Source: Herbaspirillum sp. meg3
Lineage (GTDB): Bacteria; Pseudomonadota; Gammaproteobacteria; Burkholderiales; Burkholderiaceae_D
Direction: 5' to 3'
DNA: 64,000 nucleotides
Assembly: GCF_002257565.1 (NCBI RefSeq)
Contig: NZ_CP022736.1
Coordinates: 4,712,001-4,776,000 of the forward strand
The notes beneath the pieces are model-generated. The model did no database searches. It was not told the DNA's origin and saw nothing but the letters and a program-made list of their open reading frames with translations. The position numbers and the translations under genes were made by a program. Positions within the stretch are counted from its first letter, which is position 1, and each line of letters begins with the position of its first letter. This document shows positions 9,086 through 17,645 of the stretch, piece by piece.

Positions 9086-9633
9086 AATGTGATCCCTGAA
9101 AAAATGGGAGTGAGTAATGGGTGTTTTCGATCGCGCTCAGACAGATCTGTCACTGGCAAAGGCCACGCAATAGCCAGCATCGGATCGTCATGCGCCAGGC
9201 CTGCTTCACTCGCAGGCGTGTAAAAGGCAGTATGCAAGTAGAGCAGTTCGCTGTCAGCTTCCAGCACTTGAAAGCCATGCGCGCATCCCTCGGGCAAAAT
9301 CATCATGCGCGCATTTTCCTGGCTTAATTCTTCGGCGTGCCAGTGCAAGAATGTCGGGGAGTCTTTCCGCAGGTCCACAGCGACATCCCATACTCGACCA
9401 CGCAAGCACCGCACCAGTTTCATTTCGGCATGAGGCGTCACCTGATAATGCATTCCTCGCACCGCACCAATCGCTGCGGTGCGCGAATGGTTGACCTGTA
9501 CGATCTGGCGCCCATGGATTGCGGGCGCCAATTCCTGTTCACAATACAAGCGGGCAAATGCGCCACGATGATCTTGGTACGCAGTCGTCTCAGCAACAAA
9601 CAATCCGGCAATGTCAGTCTTCAGAAGCTTCAT
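9082..9633 (-). CDS. RmlC-like NDP-4-keto-6-deoxyhexose 3- or 3,5-epimerase
   Basis: A cupin of the dTDP-4-dehydrorhamnose 3,5-epimerase family, 183 residues. With the start at 9633, the catalytic His is at 62 (GAVRGMHYQ) and the Lys at 72 (EMKLVRC), the same numbering as in RmlC. DDPMLAIAWPLP near the end is the usual substrate-lid motif. Its place between CDP-glucose 4,6-dehydratase and the C-methyltransferase suggests a CDP-linked rather than dTDP-linked substrate. Start: ATG 9633 shares one base with the upstream stop (TAATG); another ATG at 9645 is possible. Whether one or two carbons are epimerised cannot be read. Confidence 0.85.
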   Translation of the reverse strand: MKLLKTDIAGLFVAETTAYQDHRGAFARLYCEQELAPAIHGRQIVQVNHSRTAAIGAVRGMHYQVTPHAEMKLVRCLRGRVWDVAVDLRKDSPTFLHWHAEELSQENARMMILPEGCAHGFQVLEADSELLYLHTAFYTPASEAGLAHDDPMLAIAWPLPVTDLSERDRKHPLLTPIFSGITL

Positions 9634-10709
9634 TATCTGGTCCACGCAAGGCCTGCGGCATTCGCAGCATCTATGTACGCACGCAACTGCGCAGCACTAA
9701 TGACTGCACTATTTTCCACATAAGAGCGATACCATTGCGCGGTCGCGGTTAGCGTCTGCTCCAGGGGCCATACCGGACACCAACCCAGCCGTGATTTGGC
9801 TTTGGCGCTATCAAGATGCAGTAGATTGGCTTCATGAGGGAGCTCACCTCCCGCCACACTCCAGGAAATCGCGGGCCATGCCTTCTGCAAACGGATGAGG
9901 ACATCTTCAACCGTGCGGTTTCCATCTGCTTCCGGCCCGAAGTTCCAGGCCTGAGCAAATTCCTGTTGCTCTTCAAGCAGCTTCTGCCCAAGCAGCAGAT
10001 AACCGGACAGTGACTCCAGCACATGCTGCCACGGCCTTGTAGCGCCAGGTGAGCGGATCTTCAGAACTGTTTTTTCGGATACCGCACGCACTATGTCAGG
10101 AATGAGGCGATCTTCGGACCAATCGCCACCGCCAATAACATTACCGGCACGTGCGCTCGCCAATAAAGGCGCCCCCGCTTTAGCAAAAAACGCCTGTCGA
10201 TAACTGCCGACGACCAATTCGGCCGCGGCTTTGGACGCACTATAGGGATCGTGTCCACCTAGTCGATCAGTCTCACGATACCCCCATTCCCACTCGCGAT
10301 TTTCGTAGCATTTGTCGGTGGTAATAACGACAATCGCCTTCACACTGGTGCAATGCCGGCAAGCCTCCAGCAGATTGGCGGTGCCTATTACATTCGTCGA
10401 CCAAGTCTCAAGGGGATCTCGGTATGAACGGCGTACCAGAGGTTGCGCCGCCAGATGAAACACGACCTCCGGTTGCGTTTTCTGCAGCTCAGCAGCCAGC
10501 GACGCGGCGTCGGTGATGTCCAGCGGCGCATCATCGACAGGCAATTCCAGCAACTGCCAATGTGATGGCGTAGTTGCCGGCGCCAGAGCGATGCCGGTCA
10601 CTTGCGCGCCCAGCTCGGACAACCACAGTGTCAACCAGCTACCCTTAAAACCGGTGTGCCCAGTGATTAGAACTCGCTTGCCACGGTAAATATCGGCAAA
10701 AAGAGTCAT
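9633..10709 (-). CDS. rfbG: CDP-glucose 4,6-dehydratase
   Basis: A 358-residue extended SDR. The NAD loop TGHTGFKGSW is at 17-26. TTDKCYENREW (about 129-139) and DPYSASKAAAEL carry the Thr, Tyr and Lys of the active site. LGWCPVWPLEQTL near the C-terminus is characteristic of RfbG. The enzyme turns CDP-D-glucose into CDP-4-keto-6-deoxy-D-glucose, the branch point for CDP-linked deoxysugars. The ATG at 10709 overlaps the rfbF stop as ATGA, so the longer frame from 10745 is not used. No RfbH/DdhC-type 3-dehydratase is nearby, so the product is not routed to the usual 3,6-dideoxyhexoses. Confidence 0.93.
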   Translation of the reverse strand: MTLFADIYRGKRVLITGHTGFKGSWLTLWLSELGAQVTGIALAPATTPSHWQLLELPVDDAPLDITDAASLAAELQKTQPEVVFHLAAQPLVRRSYRDPLETWSTNVIGTANLLEACRHCTSVKAIVVITTDKCYENREWEWGYRETDRLGGHDPYSASKAAAELVVGSYRQAFFAKAGAPLLASARAGNVIGGGDWSEDRLIPDIVRAVSEKTVLKIRSPGATRPWQHVLESLSGYLLLGQKLLEEQQEFAQAWNFGPEADGNRTVEDVLIRLQKAWPAISWSVAGGELPHEANLLHLDSAKAKSRLGWCPVWPLEQTLTATAQWYRSYVENSAVISAAQLRAYIDAANAAGLAWTR

Positions 10710-11476
10710 TTCCAGGTTTTCCAGGATGCCTTGCCGCTGGTCCATAGTTCCTCAAGCAAGATTTTCTCGCGCAAGGTATCCATCGGCTGCCAGAAACCAT
10801 CATGTTTGAACGCTGACAACTGCCCCTCGACCGCTAGCCGTTCCATCGGCTGACGTTCCCACGAAATGCTGTCGTCGCTAATATAGTCAATTACCTTGGG
10901 CGACAAAACGAAGAACCCGCCATTGATCCAGCCACCTTCTCCGCGCGGTTTTTCTTTAAACCCAGTGATTATTTCGTCGTCGATTTCGAGAGAACCGAAG
11001 CGCCCCAATGGTTGAACTGCCGTTACGGTCGCGAGGCGTCCATGCTCGCAATGAAATTGGATCAGTTTGCTTATATCGACATCAGAAACGCCGTCACCGT
11101 AGGTAAAGCAAAAGTCCTCATCTCCCAGATAAGAAGCAACCCGCTTCAGTCGTCCACCGGTCATGGTGTTATCGCCGGTATCGACCAACGTCACTTTCCA
11201 TGGCTCGGCGCTCGCCTGATGTACCTGCATCTGATTATTCGCCATGTCAAAAGTCACATCGGACATGTGGAGAAAATAATTAGCGAAATATTCTTTGATC
11301 AGATATCCCTTATAACCGAGGCAGATCACGAACTCATGCACGCCATGCGACGAATAGTTTTTCATGATGTGCCAAAGGATGGGCCGACCACCAATTTCGA
11401 CCATAGGCTTTGGTTTGACCTGGGTTTCTTCGCTCAATCGGGTACCCAGTCCCCCTGCGAGAATAACTGCCTTCAT
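10706..11476 (-). CDS. rfbF: Glucose-1-phosphate cytidylyltransferase
   Basis: A 256-residue nucleotidyltransferase that begins MKAVILAGGLGTRLSEETQV, with KPKPMVEIGGRPILWHIM next and GDGVSDVD and GGWINGGFFV further on; these are standard RfbF features. It makes CDP-glucose from CTP and glucose-1-phosphate, the first step of the cassette. The start ATG at 11476 has GAGG six bases upstream; the frame extends to 11557 but that extension would overlap the oxygenase gene and is not conserved-looking. It is coupled to rfbG by an ATGA overlap. Confidence 0.95.
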   Translation of the reverse strand: MKAVILAGGLGTRLSEETQVKPKPMVEIGGRPILWHIMKNYSSHGVHEFVICLGYKGYLIKEYFANYFLHMSDVTFDMANNQMQVHQASAEPWKVTLVDTGDNTMTGGRLKRVASYLGDEDFCFTYGDGVSDVDISKLIQFHCEHGRLATVTAVQPLGRFGSLEIDDEIITGFKEKPRGEGGWINGGFFVLSPKVIDYISDDSISWERQPMERLAVEGQLSAFKHDGFWQPMDTLREKILLEELWTSGKASWKTWK

Positions 11477-11501
11477 ATTGCCTCGATGTATAAAGAAATT
11501 T

Positions 11502-12536
11502 TTACTGGCCTTGCAGATACGTATAAAGATCGGGATAGCGCCCGACGGCAGCAGCAAGATTCGGCACCAAATCCGGTCTCAAATAGGTCTTGGGATAATA
11601 TGCCCCAAATAGCGAGTTGCTGAATTCTATCTGCATGACCAGGCGATCGCCGCTTTCCACGTGCTTGCCTTTGTGTAAGCCGCGCGTGTCTTCTGCAATG
11701 ATAGTGCCGCGCGGTGCTGAAAATTCGATAAACCTATCGTCGTCAAACTGCTCCCTCACCTCATCGTCCGTCAGGCGCGAATAGCCTTTGTTGAGCAATT
11801 CTGGAGATATTGCATTAGACCTGTGCGAGCCGGCAATGAAAGAATGCGGCCCATTTTCGGGACCGACATCCGACAGGTAGATGAAAAACTTGAGCCATTT
11901 TGGCCGATCCATGTCGAAATGAAAGTACTGCGCGGCCTCAGCATCCGGCTTGTCAGAAAACTTGGTATGCCACCATAACGCGACAATATCAATCACTGGG
12001 CGTGCTCCCAGATATTCCTGCGCGAGGGAGGCAAATGACATATCCGCCAGCAGGGCCTGCACATCGTCGTTGTTCAACAAATCCTGAGCGAGGAACTCAT
12101 AACGCACGGCCTGTGGGGCCTCACGGTGATAGACGGCCATCTGCGGCGCGCCCAGTGCAGTGCCATCCATCGGACGCAGTTTACATGGTGCGCTGACAGC
12201 ATATGCCAGCAGACGGTCACACAAGTCTTCCGGCAAACGGTTGCGAAACACGTAATAACCTTCCTTGCGCAATTGTTGCACTGCTTCGCTCTCCTCCTCG
12301 CCACGCACGGCACCCAATACACCAAAACTCCCCTTATCAAAGACATAGGGACGGCGAAACAAGCCTATGATCCAGGAAAGCATATCGTTGGAGTAACCTC
12401 TGGTGCGACAAAACAGGGCGATCATGCTTTGATGCGCAGCATCGCTTGTCGTCCCCCTCAGGAAATACATCAACAAACCCTTGGACAGAACCAGCGTGTC
12501 ACGAATGCTGCGCAAGCTATTTTTTATGAAAGACAT
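11502..12536 (-). CDS. Phytanoyl-CoA dioxygenase (PhyH) family Fe(II)/2-oxoglutarate oxygenase
   Basis: 344 residues with the PhyH-type jelly-roll core. The likely iron ligands are His206 and Asp208 (YFHFDMDRP) and His288 (GLHKGKH), with Arg298 as the 2-oxoglutarate anchor. About 70 N-terminal residues of unclear function precede the fold. Such proteins occur in some O-antigen and capsule loci but their substrates are rarely known. Lying between the pseudaminic-acid genes and the CDP-sugar cassette, it could hydroxylate a sugar or an acyl group; this is inference. ATG 12536 is the first in-frame ATG. Confidence 0.75.
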   Translation of the reverse strand: MSFIKNSLRSIRDTLVLSKGLLMYFLRGTTSDAAHQSMIALFCRTRGYSNDMLSWIIGLFRRPYVFDKGSFGVLGAVRGEEESEAVQQLRKEGYYVFRNRLPEDLCDRLLAYAVSAPCKLRPMDGTALGAPQMAVYHREAPQAVRYEFLAQDLLNNDDVQALLADMSFASLAQEYLGARPVIDIVALWWHTKFSDKPDAEAAQYFHFDMDRPKWLKFFIYLSDVGPENGPHSFIAGSHRSNAISPELLNKGYSRLTDDEVREQFDDDRFIEFSAPRGTIIAEDTRGLHKGKHVESGDRLVMQIEFSNSLFGAYYPKTYLRPDLVPNLAAAVGRYPDLYTYLQGQ

Positions 12537-12585
12537 CTAATGAATCCTTTCGACATCGTTTAAGCCAATCGCCACTGAGTCCAAC

Positions 12586-14178
12586 TCATGACAGGCACGT
12601 TTCAAATTTCTTAACATGCCGGCGGAAAGCGCTCATTTGGAAAATTGACTCTAACTCAGCCTTCAAACCAGCCACTTGCTCCAACTCAAAAAAATCGGCG
12701 CAATGGCTGCGAAACACGCCTAATACCTCAAGAAATTCCTGTTCATCATGCGCATGGTTCAAGTTGTGCATATAGTAAAACGCCAGACTCTCGTTTCGCA
12801 TCACGGATTGGTCTCCCCCAAAATTGCCGCAGGAGATGAGTGCATCACGATATTGTTCACGTGTTTTTGCGGTTACACAAAAACCGAATGAGCTGTGGGG
12901 ATGTCTCGCGCACATAACCGAGGGCACGCCAAGATAAGCCATCTCATGGGCGACAGTGCCATAGGCGGTGACGGCGCAAATAACACCAGCTTGTACCAAC
13001 TGTTTATTGGTAATGTTCGATGAAATAAACGCGGTGCCCGGATACCTCTGCTTCAATTCATCCAGAACTCCACCGCTCAACCCGATCTGATTGGGATGCG
13101 GCTTGACAAGAAAGCGGATGCCGGCTTTTTGCAGGGTCTCAATTGTGAAGCATGCCCACTCCCAGAAATCGGCAAACACCATGTCGTAGTAGACATTGGG
13201 GCTGTCAAAGAAATCATGCAGGAAAATTACTGCTGCCCCGCTGGCATCCACCGCAAGCGATTCGCGCTCCTGATAGGGGGACTGTTTCATGTAGGCAGTA
13301 GCGCTATCAATCTTGCCTGCGATTCGCGACGCCAGCGCCGCGTCGGCCTCAGCCAGTCTTTCCTGCTGACTATCCAGCACAGCGAAATCCTGGGCATAGG
13401 TATCTGCAAACTTGGTATGCATCCAATCTTGGAGCGTCAGTTGCTTACAAAACTCCTGGTAATTGCCGAAGGCAAATACTTTGACGCCGTGTTGCAGCGC
13501 GATCCGCACCGGTATTCCATGCTGAACGTAGGTGGAATACGATGTCAAAAAAAGTTGCGGTGGACGCTTGGAAAAGTAATCCTGCGCGCGACGCACATCT
13601 CGGTAGGCCTGCCAGATGACATGAAACATGTAACGGTCGGCAACATCCACTGTCGGCGCAGGCTTGAACCGCAGATAGGTATCATTGACCAAGTCCCCAA
13701 CCAGGACGCCGCCAATCTCAAGCGTTGTCACGTTTGTACCACGCACCAATCTGCGCCAAACGCGATAGGCGCGCACCAGATCAAACAAATCTCCAACGAT
13801 GTCTCCAAGATCGTTGCAACGATAGGCGACGGCATCGCAGTAACTGGCGTACAGCACCCGCCATTTCTCACTGGTGATCGCGTTGACGAACACCCGATTC
13901 AAAAAAAATCGTGACCAGGAAGCTGCCTCCGCCACGTTAACGCTTCTGAACATAAGTTGCTCAACGCGCAACGGGCCGTGCAGGCGCAAAGCGGATGCAA
14001 TAGCGCCGAACACGCCGAAATAGAAAGGGTCCTCGGCACATTGCACCAACAATACTGGCTTGGCGGCGGCGGGTGACTTTGCACGACGACGAAAAAAATC
14101 CGCCAGTCCTGCCTCAACCGGATTGACAATGCGCAAGGCTCGCAACGTCGCCGTTAATTTCAATATTTTTTTTATCAT
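12586..14178 (-). CDS. Putative GT-B-like surface-polysaccharide glycosyltransferase
   Basis: 530 residues with no closely recognised family. The C-terminal half looks like a GT-B nucleotide-sugar domain: RFLVKPHPNQ (355-364), SNITNKQLVQ, and TAYGTVAHEMAYLGVPS (404-420). This pattern recalls KpsS-like and other capsule transferases, where a KPHP stretch precedes a Gly-rich GTxxxE helix. It lies 16 bases downstream of pseI, as the next gene of the pseudaminic-acid operon, so it is a candidate for transferring pseudaminic acid from CMP-Pse. That role is inferred from position. ATG 14178 is chosen because upstream in-frame sequence overlaps pseI and does not look like protein of this type. Confidence 0.55.
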   Translation of the reverse strand: MIKKILKLTATLRALRIVNPVEAGLADFFRRRAKSPAAAKPVLLVQCAEDPFYFGVFGAIASALRLHGPLRVEQLMFRSVNVAEAASWSRFFLNRVFVNAITSEKWRVLYASYCDAVAYRCNDLGDIVGDLFDLVRAYRVWRRLVRGTNVTTLEIGGVLVGDLVNDTYLRFKPAPTVDVADRYMFHVIWQAYRDVRRAQDYFSKRPPQLFLTSYSTYVQHGIPVRIALQHGVKVFAFGNYQEFCKQLTLQDWMHTKFADTYAQDFAVLDSQQERLAEADAALASRIAGKIDSATAYMKQSPYQERESLAVDASGAAVIFLHDFFDSPNVYYDMVFADFWEWACFTIETLQKAGIRFLVKPHPNQIGLSGGVLDELKQRYPGTAFISSNITNKQLVQAGVICAVTAYGTVAHEMAYLGVPSVMCARHPHSSFGFCVTAKTREQYRDALISCGNFGGDQSVMRNESLAFYYMHNLNHAHDEQEFLEVLGVFRSHCADFFELEQVAGLKAELESIFQMSAFRRHVKKFETCLS

Positions 14179-14194
14179 TCCCGAGCCGCCGACT

Positions 14195-15268
14195 TCAAAA
14201 CAATTCCCAGGACAACGCCGTACCGCGTTTGATGTCGCTCCTGGCAACACGCCCCAACGCCTGATCCAGATATTTCGTCGGCAGGCCATACCCAGGGCGA
14301 ATCGCCCGTAAGTTTTCACTGCTGAATGTCTCGCCCGCCTTCATATCCTTCACGATATACAACGACCGGCGGAACACCTTTGATTTCTCTTCCTTTTTGG
14401 TAGCCCCGTAGCTGACACTTCCAAACGCCTGCCAGGCCCGCTCGCTATCGATGACCAGCGATTTCATCTCTTCCGGTTCCATCGAAAACGTGGAGTCGAC
14501 ACCTCCATCGGCTCGGCTGAGTGTGAAGTGTTTTTCAATCACGGTAGCCCCCAGCGCGACGCTCGCGACTGACACACCTATGCCCATAGTATGGTCGGAT
14601 AGTCCGACTTCACATTGAAACAACTCACGCATGTGAGGAATCGTTGAAATATTGGTATTTTCAGGCGTAGCCGGATAAGTACTGGTGCATTTCAGCAAAA
14701 TCAAGTCTTTGCAACCTGCTTCGCGCGCTGCCCTAACTGTTTCGTCTAGTTCCGCGATAGAGGCCATCCCGGTGGAAATGATCATCGGCTTGCCGGTTGC
14801 AGCCACTTTACGGATAAGCGGCAAATCTGTGTTCTCAAACGACGCGATTTTGTAACATGGGACATCCAGACTTTCCAGAAAATCGACCGCACTGTCATCA
14901 AATGGCGTGCTGAAACCGATCATGCCATGTTCTTTGCACCGGTCAAAAATTGGCTTATGCCACTCCCATGGCGTGTGCGCCTGCTCGTAGAGCTTGTAAA
15001 GAGACGAACCTTTCCACAAACTACCAGGGTCGGCAATGAAAAATTCCCCCTCGGATATATCGAGCGTCATCGTATCCGCGGTATAAGTCTGGATCTTTAA
15101 CGCATGGGCGCCAGTACTGGCTGCCGCATCGACGATTTCCAGAGCGCGTTCAAGGGATTGATTGTGATTGCCAGACATTTCTGCAATGATGAACGGAGCA
15201 TGATCTCGACCGATAGCCTGAGTGCCGATCATTATCCGAGCGCTTTGCTCCAACGACTTATTGGCCAT
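14195..15268 (-). CDS. pseI: Pseudaminic acid synthase
   Basis: A 357-residue NeuB-superfamily enzyme. The N-terminal TIM barrel starts with FIIAEMSGNHNQS (26-38), the form that marks PseI rather than NeuB, and continues with KIQTYTADTMTL, GFSTPFDDSAVDFL and SDHTMGIG. A C-terminal SAF (antifreeze-like) domain covers about 290-355. It condenses 2,4-diacetamido-2,4,6-trideoxy-L-altrose with phosphoenolpyruvate to give pseudaminic acid. The start overlaps the end of the pseG/pseH gene by 11 bases. Confidence 0.93.
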   Translation of the reverse strand: MANKSLEQSARIMIGTQAIGRDHAPFIIAEMSGNHNQSLERALEIVDAAASTGAHALKIQTYTADTMTLDISEGEFFIADPGSLWKGSSLYKLYEQAHTPWEWHKPIFDRCKEHGMIGFSTPFDDSAVDFLESLDVPCYKIASFENTDLPLIRKVAATGKPMIISTGMASIAELDETVRAAREAGCKDLILLKCTSTYPATPENTNISTIPHMRELFQCEVGLSDHTMGIGVSVASVALGATVIEKHFTLSRADGGVDSTFSMEPEEMKSLVIDSERAWQAFGSVSYGATKKEEKSKVFRRSLYIVKDMKAGETFSSENLRAIRPGYGLPTKYLDQALGRVARSDIKRGTALSWELF

Positions 15269-16760
15269 GATTCTGCTCTTTCCGAAATATAAAATGTTTC
15301 ATGTCAAATCCAGCTTTCAAAAACGCTGATATTGATGCTTTGTTGTCCGGCATGACCGCGGCAATCAACTCAACGATTTGAGGGTGATGCTGCTCCATCC
15401 AACTACTGCCAGTTGCCAAGAGATGTGCGCCCAAACCTTTTCCCATGCTATCCGGAGCCAAATAAACTGACACCGTTGCGCTATAGCCGTCCAAGTCATA
15501 ACGCAATACGCCACCTCCATCCCCCTCCATCTCGGCAACGAGTAATATCCTGTCCGGGCGTCTCAATGTCGCTTCAAACCAGCGAGCATGCGACTCCCAC
15601 TCCAATGGATCCTGATTAAAAGAACTACGCCTCACTGCCGGATCATTGCGCCATGCAAACAATCGTTCGCAATCATCGCCAATCGCCGGTCGCAAAGACA
15701 CAGGCGGTGCAATCAGCGCAGAGACGACGCGCATCGCACCTCGCCCATCGACAATATTTTTGCTAGCGATGCCGAAAGCCTGTCGCAACGACTGCGATAA
15801 CTTCAATATTCTTACCGCCGCCATCATGTCTTGTCCGGTGATAAAAGAACAATCCCCCAAGTACAAATGTACGGCCTGTCGCCCCAACGCTTCAGCACCT
15901 TCAATTTGATTGCTGGCGGTTGCAACCACAATACCGGGCAACCCTAGACAGCAACGCTCCCATGTCGTTGTACCACCGGCGCCAAGAAAAACATCTGCCT
16001 TATACATCAAGGCTGCCATATCCTTTACATCGAACAGGAAATTGACGCGCGGTAAAGTACAGCATAATTCTGCGATCTCCGGAGCCGCAGGATTCGAAGC
16101 ACCAACCACGACGTCGAATTCGACCTCGTCGACATCTGCCTGTTGCATTTCCCTTAGTACTTTCAGCGTTTCCCCCGTCGGGTCGGAGCCGCCAAAGGAC
16201 AGTAACACCCTGAGCGGGCCATGACGGACTCTACGCCCAAGTTCTCGCGTTGATGCAAACTCATTCCGCAAAAGTGCATAAGACGGACCGAGCAGACGCA
16301 CGCACTGCGCTGGCACGAGGCCGTCATAGCGCGCGAGAGGATTTTCAAAAAAATTCTGATCCAGCAAGACGTCGCAATCGTGACGGCGATTCGCCAAGTC
16401 ATCAATCACCATGACTTTCACAGTGCCGTCACGCACGATCTGCTCCCAGCGAATATCAAGTTCGTAGTGATCGACAATGATCCAGTCAACCCGTCCGATT
16501 GACAGCAGGCATTCCTTCGTGGCGTATGCATCCGATTGCCAATCCAAGAGCATGGTCGACGACGTCCCGGCACCACTGACGATAGATAAATGGTGATGAC
16601 CATGTTCTGCTATGCGTTGCTGCCAAACCAGCGCCAAATCCCTTGCCAGCACATAGACCACCGCCCCCCGGTCTCGCAACGCGTCCGCTAAAGTCAAACA
16701 GCGCATGAGGTGCCCGACGCCTATTTGAGGTGAAGCATCGAGTCGAATGGCGACTTTCAT
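15258..16760 (-). CDS. pseG: PseG-PseH fusion: UDP-sugar hydrolase plus GNAT N-acetyltransferase
   Basis: 500 residues in two parts. Residues 1 to about 340 match PseG, the UDP-2,4-diacetamido-2,4,6-trideoxy-altropyranose hydrolase: MKVAIRLDASPQIGVGHLMR with the catalytic His17, and FLGAGGTTTWERCCLGLPG in the GT-B-like C-lobe. Residues about 345-495 form a GNAT domain (LFAWRNDPAVRRSSF, SVYLAPDSMGKGLGAHLL, NKASISAFLKAGF) like PseH, which acetylates the 4-amino group just before PseG acts. The fusion joins two consecutive steps and explains why no separate pseH is seen. It lies 54 bases after the SDR gene and overlaps pseI. Confidence 0.9.
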   Translation of the reverse strand: MKVAIRLDASPQIGVGHLMRCLTLADALRDRGAVVYVLARDLALVWQQRIAEHGHHHLSIVSGAGTSSTMLLDWQSDAYATKECLLSIGRVDWIIVDHYELDIRWEQIVRDGTVKVMVIDDLANRRHDCDVLLDQNFFENPLARYDGLVPAQCVRLLGPSYALLRNEFASTRELGRRVRHGPLRVLLSFGGSDPTGETLKVLREMQQADVDEVEFDVVVGASNPAAPEIAELCCTLPRVNFLFDVKDMAALMYKADVFLGAGGTTTWERCCLGLPGIVVATASNQIEGAEALGRQAVHLYLGDCSFITGQDMMAAVRILKLSQSLRQAFGIASKNIVDGRGAMRVVSALIAPPVSLRPAIGDDCERLFAWRNDPAVRRSSFNQDPLEWESHARWFEATLRRPDRILLVAEMEGDGGGVLRYDLDGYSATVSVYLAPDSMGKGLGAHLLATGSSWMEQHHPQIVELIAAVMPDNKASISAFLKAGFDMKHFIFRKEQNHGQ

Positions 16761-16814
16761 TGACCGCCCCTTTCGAGTAATGGCAGGTGTGCTGATTGCA
16801 TTTTCACGGATCCG

Positions 16815-17621
16815 TTACCATGCGGTCCAGCCGCCATCCACAGGCAGATTGACTCCCGTGATGTAGGAAGCGCCCGCGCTGAGCAGAAACAGAACCGGGT
16901 CGGCAACTTCGCTGGCAATGCCGATTCTTTTCATGGGAACCTTTGCCCTCAATCTTTCGTGAAACTCCGGCTGAGTCTGCTTGATGCCTTGCGAAGGAAA
17001 CGGCCCCGGACTAATCGAATTGACTCTGATGTTGGACTCTGCCAAATGGCATGCCAGATAGCGTGTCAGTTGAATCAAACCGGCTTTAGTTGCGCCATAA
17101 AAAGGTGGATTGTTGGCGCCGCTGTCGAGGTAGATATCAGGATTGGGGCTGACCATCCCGTACATGGATGCGACATTGACCACGGACGCGCCACCCGCAC
17201 GCCTGGAACCCGATTCCTGCAGCAGAGGCAAGGCGCGCTGCACAAGGTCAAACGGCGCCGACAGGTTGAAAGCTGTGGCATTCTCAAAATCCGCAACAGT
17301 CGACGATTTAATGCTGCCAGTCTTTCCAGCGTATGCGTTGTTGACAATACCGTCCAGACGGCCAAGCCGCTTTTCAATGACACCGATGGCATCGCGCCGC
17401 CCTTGCTCGTCGCGGACATCAAACACCAACCGGGTAACGTGACCACCCACTTTTTGTAAGCTTCTCTCGAGCTGGATAAGCTTTTCCTCATCCCGACCAC
17501 ACAGTACGACATGTGCACCGGCATGTGCCAACACGTGTGCGATCGCCTGCCCCAAGTGTCCGGTAGCTCCCGTAAGCAGGACAACATCGTCATTCAGTTC
17601 GAATCTGTTCATGCTCTTCAT
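16815..17621 (-). CDS. SDR-family oxidoreductase, PtmA-like
   Basis: A classical SDR of 268 residues. The cofactor loop is TGATGHLGQA, NNAYAG replaces the usual NNAG, the catalytic Ser lies in VVNVASMYGM, and the Tyr/Lys pair is FYGATKAG. The end (ITGVNLPVDGGWTAW) is the standard SDR tail. Similar SDRs (PtmA type) sit in nonulosonic-acid loci of flagellin-glycosylating bacteria. The six core Pse steps do not need it, so it may serve a variant or modification of the sugar. Two ATGs three codons apart could start it; the first is given. Confidence 0.75.
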   Translation of the reverse strand: MKSMNRFELNDDVVLLTGATGHLGQAIAHVLAHAGAHVVLCGRDEEKLIQLERSLQKVGGHVTRLVFDVRDEQGRRDAIGVIEKRLGRLDGIVNNAYAGKTGSIKSSTVADFENATAFNLSAPFDLVQRALPLLQESGSRRAGGASVVNVASMYGMVSPNPDIYLDSGANNPPFYGATKAGLIQLTRYLACHLAESNIRVNSISPGPFPSQGIKQTQPEFHERLRAKVPMKRIGIASEVADPVLFLLSAGASYITGVNLPVDGGWTAW

Positions 17622-17645
17622 CCGATAACGGCTTTTAATACAACC

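Noticed and set aside
13096..13914. A 272-codon plus-strand frame opposite the GT-B-like gene
   Set aside because: No motif and no ribosome site; the minus-strand protein continues through the region without a break.
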